37,723 nucleotides of DNA from Clostridia bacterium. GTDB lineage: Bacteria > Bacillota > Clostridia > Christensenellales > Aristaeellaceae. The notes beneath the pieces are model-generated. The model was not told the DNA's origin. It worked only from the letters and a program-made list of their open reading frames with translations, and made no database searches. Position numbers and translations under genes: made by a program. Where the stretch lies: positions 1 through 37,723 of the forward strand of contig JAFRHH010000087.1 in NCBI GenBank assembly GCA_017433405.1, in the 5' to 3' direction. This document shows positions 32,408 to 37,723 of the stretch, in pieces; positions within the stretch are counted from its first letter, which is position 1; every line of letters begins with the position of its first letter.

Positions 32408-33484
32408 TCAGCAGCCTCCTTTCGCCAGGGCTTCCACCTGGTTCACGATCTCCCGCACGGTGGGCACGATGCCGCCGGTCCGGCCGAAGAAGTGAACCGG
32501 GGTGGCGCCCTCCACGGCCAGGCGGACGTCCTCCACCATCTGGCCCATGCTCATTTCCACCGTCAGGAAGGCTTTGGCGTGCTTCGCGGCTTTCGCGATG
32601 GGGGCGGCGGGGAAGGGCCAGAGGGTGATCGGTCGGATCAGGCCGGCTTTGATTCCGGCCTCCCGCAGCTTGCGCATGGCGCTGCGGGCGATCCGGGCCG
32701 TGGTGCCGTAGGCGACAATCACATAGTCCGCGTCCTCCGTCATCTCCTCCTGCCAGCGGCACTCGTTCCGCTCCATGGCCGCATATTTCTCATAGAGGTG
32801 ATTGACATGTTTTTCCAGCACCGCGGGATCGATATACAGGGAGTTGATCACCGCCCGATCCCGGCCGCAGCCGGGCTTCCAGCCGGTGGCCGCCCAGGTT
32901 TTCGCGGGAAGATCCTTCCGTTCCTTCCGCTCCGGCATCTCCACCGGCTCCATCATCTGGCCGATCAGGCCGTCGCCCATGATCAGCACAGGATTCCGGT
33001 ACAGATCCGCCAGGTCGAAGGCTTCCTGGGTCAGCTCCACCGCCTCCTGCACGGAGGAGGGGGCCAGCACCAGCATCCGGTAATCCCCGTGGCCGCCGCC
33101 GCGGGTGGACTGGAAGTAGTCGGACTGGGCGGGCTGGATGGACCCCAGGCCCGGGCCGCCGCGGACCATGTTCACGATGACGCAGGGCAGCTCCGCACCG
33201 ACGATATAGGAGATCCCTTCCTGCTTCAGGGAGATTCCCGGGCTGGAGGAGGAGGTCATGACCCGCGCGCCGGCGCCGGCTGCGCCGTAGACCATATTGA
33301 TGGCGGCGACTTCGCTCTCCGCCTGCAGGAAACAGCCGCCCTCGATCTTCGGCAGCCGCTTGGACATGTATTCGGGAATCTGGTTCTGAGGGGTGATCGG
33401 ATAACCGAAGAAGAAGCGGCATCCGGCCTGGATGGCGGCTTCAGCGATGGCTTCGTTCCCCTTCATGAGCATTTTCTGACCCAT
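32408..33484 (-). CDS. vorB: 2-oxoacid:ferredoxin oxidoreductase, alpha subunit (VorB-type)
   Basis: This 358-residue alpha subunit begins [17 protein letters not shown] and has [47 protein letters not shown] and [18 protein letters not shown]. This pattern is usually annotated as 3-methyl-2-oxobutanoate dehydrogenase VorB in Clostridia. Substrates may be branched-chain 2-oxoacids or 2-oxoglutarate; the sequence does not decide. AAGGAGGAA precedes the start. The ferredoxin-like delta subunit lies upstream, 15 bases away. Confidence 0.9.
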   Translation of the reverse strand: MGQKMLMKGNEAIAEAAIQAGCRFFFGYPITPQNQIPEYMSKRLPKIEGGCFLQAESEVAAINMVYGAAGAGARVMTSSSSPGISLKQEGISYIVGAELPCVIVNMVRGGPGLGSIQPAQSDYFQSTRGGGHGDYRMLVLAPSSVQEAVELTQEAFDLADLYRNPVLIMGDGLIGQMMEPVEMPERKERKDLPAKTWAATGWKPGCGRDRAVINSLYIDPAVLEKHVNHLYEKYAAMERNECRWQEEMTEDADYVIVAYGTTARIARSAMRKLREAGIKAGLIRPITLWPFPAAPIAKAAKHAKAFLTVEMSMGQMVEDVRLAVEGATPVHFFGRTGGIVPTVREIVNQVEALAKGGC

Positions 33485-33499
33485 GGATACGCTTCCTCC

Positions 33500-33703
33500 T
33501 TATTTTTCGACTTTAATCACCGCGTCCGGGCACATCCGGGCGCAAAAGGCGCAGCCAATGCACTGATCCTGATCGGAAATGGCAATGGGATGATATCCCC
33601 GGGAATTGATCTCCTTGCTGAGGGCGAGGAGATGACGGGGACAAACATCGGCGCACAGACCGCAGCCCTTGCAGGTCTCAACGGCGATGGTCAGCTTGGC
33701 CAT
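33500..33703 (-). CDS. 2-oxoacid:ferredoxin oxidoreductase, ferredoxin-like delta subunit
   Basis: This 67-residue protein has two [4Fe-4S] motifs, CKGCGLCADVCP and CIGCAFCARMCP, and passes electrons from the thiamine site to ferredoxin. ATG 33703 has GAAGGAGG before it; a longer frame up to 33766 runs through the promoter and is rejected. It is the first gene of the four-gene operon. Confidence 0.92.
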   Translation of the reverse strand: MAKLTIAVETCKGCGLCADVCPRHLLALSKEINSRGYHPIAISDQDQCIGCAFCARMCPDAVIKVEK

Positions 33704-33737
33704 GGAAGTTCCGCCTCCTTCAAATAATAATGAACCT

Positions 33738-33766
33738 ATTATAGTTTCAGATGCTTCCGCCGTCAA
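33738..33766 (-). promoter_or_regulatory. Sigma-A-type promoter of the 2-oxoacid oxidoreductase operon
   Basis: On the minus strand TTGACG and TATAAT are separated by 17 bases. This gives a transcript start about 25 bases before the delta-subunit ATG. It is a near-consensus, likely strong promoter. Confidence 0.8.
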
Positions 33767-33877
33767 TGCGGGAACAGGAAAAAATCAGCCGTGGAAGGGA
33801 CCGGGAGGGGGCGGGAGCGGATGGACGGGAAAAAGGATAAAAGGTCAAAACCGCATGGTCTGCCCCGCTTTTTGTGC

Positions 33878-33906
33878 TTGAAATGGTGAAAAGTGTGCTT
33901 TATAAT
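33878..33906 (+). promoter_or_regulatory. Sigma-A-type promoter of the second Lpl-type cassette
   Basis: TTGAAA and TATAAT are separated by 17 bases in an AT-rich patch, about 70 bases before the permease start. It is divergent from the oxidoreductase promoter. Confidence 0.8.
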
Positions 33907-33978
33907 TTGTATAAAGAAAGAAGTACATGCGGACATCCCTGATCGTTTTGGGTTTCGTCCATGGAGGGAGGATTCGGC

Positions 33979-34920
33979 TTGGAGCGGAGCAAGGCTGTCA
34001 AACCGGGAAGCGGCGCGAAGTTTCTCTATCTGAAGAATAACTGGCAGCTATATCTGATGGTGCTGGTGCCCATCGCCTTTGTCATTATTTTTAAGTATGC
34101 CGCGTATCCGGGTCTTCGGATCGCCTTTATGAACTACAAGCCGGCCAAGGGCTACGCCGGAAGCGAATGGGTCGGGTTCCAGATCTTTGAAAAGATCTTT
34201 AAGGACAAGGATTTTATCCGGGCCCTGAAGAACTCCCTGGCCTTCAACTTCCTGGATCTGCTGGTCGGGTTCCCGGTGCCGATCATCCTGGCGCTGATGC
34301 TCAACGAGCTGCGGTTCCAGCGGTATAAGAAGCTGAGCCAGACGATCCTCTACCTGCCTCATTTCCTGAGCTGGGTCATCATCGCCAGCGTGGCGCTGAA
34401 TCTGTTCAAGCCGGAAAGCGGCCTGGTCAATATCCTGCTGAAAAACGCCGGATGGATCGACAAGGGGATTCCCTTCCTGACCGAGAAGTGGCACTGGGCG
34501 GTGACCTATCTGCTGATCGGCGTATGGCAGAACATGGGCTGGGGCTCCATCATCTATCTGGCGGCGATCACCGGGATCAGCCCGGATCTCTATGAGGCGG
34601 CCACCATCGACGGGGCCGGCCGGCTCCGCAAGATCTGGAACGTGACCCTGCCCTGCATCCGGGGAACGATGGTGACCCTGCTGATCATGAATCTGGGCCG
34701 GGTCATGGGCTCCAACTTCGAGCGGCTGGACTCCTTCGGCAACGTACAGGTCAAGGAATTCCAGTATCAGCTGGCGATTTACATCTATGAGAAGGGACTG
34801 GCGGGAAGCAACTTCAGCAGGGCGACGGCGGTGGGCCTGTTCCAGTCCCTGGTGGGCCTGATCCTGGTGCTGACCTCGGACCGCGTCTCCAAGGCGCTGG
34901 GCGAGGACGGCCTGCTGTAA
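33979..34920 (+). CDS. Sugar ABC transporter permease, LplB type (second cassette)
   Basis: This 313-residue permease has about six segments and the docking loop EAATIDGAGRLRKIWNVTLP. It resembles the permease at 3295-4251 throughout (NNWQLYLMVLVPIAFVIIFKY, PHFLSWVIIASV). A TTG start at 33979 is preferred: GGAGGGAGGA ends 6 bases before it. The ATG at 33961 lies before that site and has no ribosome binding site of its own. It is the first gene of a permease, permease, binding-protein cassette without ATPase. The substrate is unknown. Confidence 0.88.
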   Translation: MERSKAVKPGSGAKFLYLKNNWQLYLMVLVPIAFVIIFKYAAYPGLRIAFMNYKPAKGYAGSEWVGFQIFEKIFKDKDFIRALKNSLAFNFLDLLVGFPVPIILALMLNELRFQRYKKLSQTILYLPHFLSWVIIASVALNLFKPESGLVNILLKNAGWIDKGIPFLTEKWHWAVTYLLIGVWQNMGWGSIIYLAAITGISPDLYEAATIDGAGRLRKIWNVTLPCIRGTMVTLLIMNLGRVMGSNFERLDSFGNVQVKEFQYQLAIYIYEKGLAGSNFSRATAVGLFQSLVGLILVLTSDRVSKALGEDGLL

Positions 34921-34938
34921 GAGGGGAGGAGAGAGAGT

Positions 34939-35847
34939 ATGACGACGGCTTCCGCTCCGAAGAAGGAATCCCTCTTCAAGGGGGTCAACCGGGTTCGGGT
35001 CAGCGATTTCGTGATCGCGTTCATCATCCTGCTTCTGAGCCTGACCTGCATTATCCCGTTCATTCATATCGCGGCCAAGAGCATCTCCAGCAATACCGCG
35101 GTGCTCTCCAAGAACGTGTATCTGCTGCCCAAGGGCATTAACTTCGAGGCCTACGGCTCCATCTTCCGGGACGGGCAGCTGACGCATTCGATGGTTTATA
35201 CGATCTGGATGACGCTGCTGTTTACGGTGATCGGCATGATCATCACGACGCTGGCGGCCTATCCCCTGGCCCGGCGGGATCTGAAGGGCCGCGGGCTGAT
35301 CGCCTTCATCCTGATGTTTACGATGTACTTCAGCGCCGGCCTGATTCCGGAATACCTGCTGTACAAGGATCTGGGGCTGCTGAATACCATGTGGGTGCTC
35401 GTGCTGCCCCTGAGCTTCAGCCCCTACAACATGCTGATCATGCGCAGCTTCATCCGCTCCACGATTCCGGACAGCCTCTATGAGGCGGCCAACCTGGACG
35501 GGGCCAGCCATTTCCAGATCCTGACGCGGGTGGTGCTGCCGCTGAGCAAGCCGATTATCGCGACGCTGTCCCTGTTCTACGCCGTCGGCCGCTGGAACGC
35601 CTACGCCGACGCCAAGTACTACATTACCACCAAGGCGCTGCAGCCCCTGCAGTACCTGCTGAGCAACATGGTGCTCAACAGCGGGCAGGACGCGGTCAGC
35701 CTCTCCGAACAGGCGGCGGTGGAAGCCACTCCCGAGGTGCTGCAGTCCGCGGTCGTCATGTTCGCCACCCTGCCGATCATCATGATCTATCCCTTCGTTC
35801 AGAAGTATTTCGTTCAGGGCACCATGATCGGCGCGGTGAAGGGGTGA
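34939..35847 (+). CDS. Sugar ABC transporter permease, LplC/YtcP type (second cassette)
   Basis: This 302-residue partner permease has the docking loop YEAANLDGASHFQILTRVVLPLS and the family-typical end YFVQGTMIGAVKG. GGGGAGGAG precedes the ATG. It is related to the protein at 4267-5223. The 143-base gap to the binding-protein gene holds short GC hairpins and the stem at 35950-35968. Confidence 0.9.
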   Translation: MTTASAPKKESLFKGVNRVRVSDFVIAFIILLLSLTCIIPFIHIAAKSISSNTAVLSKNVYLLPKGINFEAYGSIFRDGQLTHSMVYTIWMTLLFTVIGMIITTLAAYPLARRDLKGRGLIAFILMFTMYFSAGLIPEYLLYKDLGLLNTMWVLVLPLSFSPYNMLIMRSFIRSTIPDSLYEAANLDGASHFQILTRVVLPLSKPIIATLSLFYAVGRWNAYADAKYYITTKALQPLQYLLSNMVLNSGQDAVSLSEQAAVEATPEVLQSAVVMFATLPIIMIYPFVQKYFVQGTMIGAVKG

Positions 35848-35949
35848 CAACCGCCAGCGGCGGTAGTCCTGTCAGAGGTGAAATCAGCCAAAAAAAGCGG
35901 CGGCTTGCCGTGACAGCGCCGCGGCGATGGCGGCTGCCTGTAAGGTATC

Positions 35950-35968
35950 TTAAGGGCGGAGCCCTTAA
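35950..35968 (+). other. Stem-loop just before the binding-protein ribosome binding site
   Basis: TTAAGGGC-GGA-GCCCTTAA is a perfect 8-bp stem followed by AAAAT and the AAAGGAGG site. Such intercistronic stems often protect or separately regulate the highly expressed binding-protein part of an operon. It may slow or stop part of the transcripts, though there is no T-run. Confidence 0.55.
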
Positions 35969-35990
35969 AAAATAAAGGAGGTAAACCCAT

Positions 35991-37631
35991 ATGAAGAAAC
36001 TCGTTTCCCTGCTGCTGGCGCTCTGTGTCATGCTGAGCATGGCAGCCGTCGCGTCCGCCGACGTTCCCGGTGACTGGGCGCCCTTCGCGGAGCGCGTGAA
36101 GATCACGGTGCCGGTGTATGACCGCTCCAAGGAAGGCTATCCCGCGGTGGACGACAACTACTGGACCCGGTATATCCAGAAGGAATTCGGCGACAAGTAC
36201 AACATCGAAGTGAAGTATGTCGCGATTCCCCGCGGCGACGTTATGACGAAGTACTCCATGCTGATCGCGGCCGAAGACACCCCGACCATCATGATGGAGT
36301 ATGACTATCCCAAGGTTGCGCAGTGGGCCAACGACGGCGCCATGCAGGAGATCAACCTGGAGGAGTTTGCCAAGGTGGCTCCGACCTTCTATCAGGCCAT
36401 GGTCGACAACAACCAGCTGGGCTACACCGATATCAACGGCAAGACCTACTTCGTGCTGACCGAGCGGCCCTACTACAACACCACCTTCACCTTCGTCAAC
36501 TTCGTCCGGATGGACTGGCTGCGCAAGGTGGGCTATGATCATGTGCCCCAGAACTACGAGGAGCAGAAGGACGCCCTGAACAAGATGATCGCGGCGGGCC
36601 TGACGACCAACCCCCTGAGCACCGGTATCCCGACGGCGGCCTATATCGCCAATTTCGGCTATCGTGACTTCCCCGTGACCGACGAGGGGGAGAAGGAATG
36701 GGCGATGCACAGCTCCCTGGGCACCCCCAGCTTTGCCTGGTATCCGACCCAGCGGATGCTGAAGCGGATGAACGCCGAGTATCACATGGGCTGGTATTCC
36801 AGCGAGTTCGATCTGGAGAAGAACAGCGGCGGCGCCGCCACCGACCAGACCCAGACCGACTTCGTCAACGGCAAGACCTACACCTATGGCGGCTATATTG
36901 CCAACAACATGGCCTGGCTGACCGCCTTCTATGAGAACAACCCCGGCGCCGAGCTCGCCATCGCAAGCCCCTATGCCGGCCTGGAAGAGGGCGTCAACAC
37001 CGGCGCGATCCGCGCGGACAACCCCTTCGGCATGATCGTCGGCTTCTCTTCCCTGGCGAACGCGGATCAGCTGAAGGCCGCCTGGATGCTGATGGAGTGG
37101 ATGATTCAGCCCGAGAACCTCTTCGTGCTGGAGAACGGCGTCGAAGGCAAGACCTATCAGCTGGATGAAAACGGCCTGCCCGTCATGCTGGACTACAAGG
37201 GCGAGGAAATGCTGAACCACAACAACAACATCGACATGACCTGCCTGGTGCACGCCTCCAAGAAGGTTGGTACCATCGAGCAGACCATCACCCAGATGAG
37301 CCCCGTGGGCCTGCCCCAGGACTTCACCCAGGCGATCATCGACAACTACTACAAGCTCAAGGAGCTGGCGGACGCCGGTAAGGCCTATTCCGACCCGGTC
37401 TTCGCCGTCGCCATCGAGAGCGAGAGCGAATACAGTGCGAGCCTGCTGAGCCTGTGGCAGGAAGACTATGCCAAGCTGATCAAGTGCGATCCCGCCGAGT
37501 TCGACGCGCTGTTTGAGCAGCTGTCCCAGGAATACAAGGATGCCGGATACCAGGAGATCATGGACGAGCGTCTGGCGGCCTATGAAGCCGGCAACACCAC
37601 CAAGATCCCGGATCTGTCCAAGGCCAAGTAA
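35991..37631 (+). CDS. Extracellular sugar-binding protein (second Lpl-type cassette)
   Basis: This 546-residue exported solute-binding protein has a signal peptide that ends VASA before DVPGDW (cut near residue 23). There is no lipobox cysteine. The first eight residues of the signal peptide (MKKLVSLL) nearly equal those of the protein at 5311. The mature part is a long type of sugar binder (LplA-like). AAAGGAGG precedes the ATG. It ends 92 bases before the window edge. No catabolic genes are linked to this cassette in the window, so the ligand cannot be inferred. Confidence 0.88.
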   Translation: MKKLVSLLLALCVMLSMAAVASADVPGDWAPFAERVKITVPVYDRSKEGYPAVDDNYWTRYIQKEFGDKYNIEVKYVAIPRGDVMTKYSMLIAAEDTPTIMMEYDYPKVAQWANDGAMQEINLEEFAKVAPTFYQAMVDNNQLGYTDINGKTYFVLTERPYYNTTFTFVNFVRMDWLRKVGYDHVPQNYEEQKDALNKMIAAGLTTNPLSTGIPTAAYIANFGYRDFPVTDEGEKEWAMHSSLGTPSFAWYPTQRMLKRMNAEYHMGWYSSEFDLEKNSGGAATDQTQTDFVNGKTYTYGGYIANNMAWLTAFYENNPGAELAIASPYAGLEEGVNTGAIRADNPFGMIVGFSSLANADQLKAAWMLMEWMIQPENLFVLENGVEGKTYQLDENGLPVMLDYKGEEMLNHNNNIDMTCLVHASKKVGTIEQTITQMSPVGLPQDFTQAIIDNYYKLKELADAGKAYSDPVFAVAIESESEYSASLLSLWQEDYAKLIKCDPAEFDALFEQLSQEYKDAGYQEIMDERLAAYEAGNTTKIPDLSKAK

Positions 37632-37650
37632 TTCCGGAAAAGGAAACAAA

Positions 37651-37703
37651 GGGGAATCGGGGCAGGGAACGAAACCACAGCTGGGAACTGAACCGGATTC
37701 CCC
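37651..37703 (+). other. Inverted repeat after the last binding-protein gene
   Basis: GGGGAATCGG and CCGGATTCCCC pair with one bulged base around a loop of about 32 bases. AAAACC follows, not a T-run, so termination is uncertain. It lies 20 bases after the stop codon. Confidence 0.4.
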
Positions 37704-37723
37704 AAAACCAGGGAAGGGGGGGG

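Overview
The window looks like chromosomal DNA of a GC-rich, anaerobic, carbohydrate-degrading member of the Clostridia. The case rests on two Lpl-type sugar ABC cassettes without an ATPase, an Rnf complex, a 2-oxoacid:ferredoxin oxidoreductase, a peptide exporter of the NHLM type, strong Shine-Dalgarno sites and sigma-A-like promoters. A gut or rumen Christensenellales/Aristaeellaceae-like lineage is my guess from gene content and from the style of the signal peptides; it cannot be proved from the sequence alone.

Left part (1-11966): pectin and rhamnogalacturonan use. A GltD-like flavoprotein is followed by a divergent pair: rhamnose mutarotase (minus strand), and a GH105 hydrolase with two Lpl-type permeases and a solute-binding protein (plus strand). 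Next come a polysaccharide deacetylase, a PL22-like oligogalacturonate lyase, a rhamnogalacturonan acetylesterase-like SGNH hydrolase, a TIM-barrel sugar isomerase and a DUF2264 protein, closed by a terminator. None of these enzymes has a signal peptide, so oligosaccharides are probably imported and taken apart inside the cell. Several of the genes share a small palindrome, TGAAC-N4-GTTCA, directly in front of a CACAGAGGAGGA-type ribosome binding site.

Middle (12066-15707): a NitT/TauT-like binding protein and permease without an ATPase, uridine kinase, a strong bidirectional terminator, and a convergent YghZ-type aldo/keto reductase.

Core (15939-27022): the genes rnfC, an rnfD-rnfG fusion, rnfE with an extra cysteine-rich tail, rnfA and rnfB run without a visible break into a peptide-export locus. 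That locus holds a very short HlyD/NHLM-like adaptor, a C39-peptidase ABC exporter, a second ABC exporter, a 65-residue peptide with a double-glycine-type leader, and an ECF sigma factor whose start overlaps the peptide stop. No modification enzyme or immunity gene is visible. This is the most interesting part of the window.

Right part (27029-37723): copies of a short GGGGACGG-type repeat, three direct and one inverted, bracket a MutS-like ATPase and a membrane-anchored carboxylesterase homologue whose catalytic serine position is Glu. A minus-strand operon for a 2-oxoacid:ferredoxin oxidoreductase (delta-alpha-beta-gamma) follows; it would make the reduced ferredoxin that Rnf consumes. A second Lpl-type cassette (permease, permease, binding protein) completes the window. 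No tRNA, rRNA, CRISPR array or complete insertion sequence was seen.
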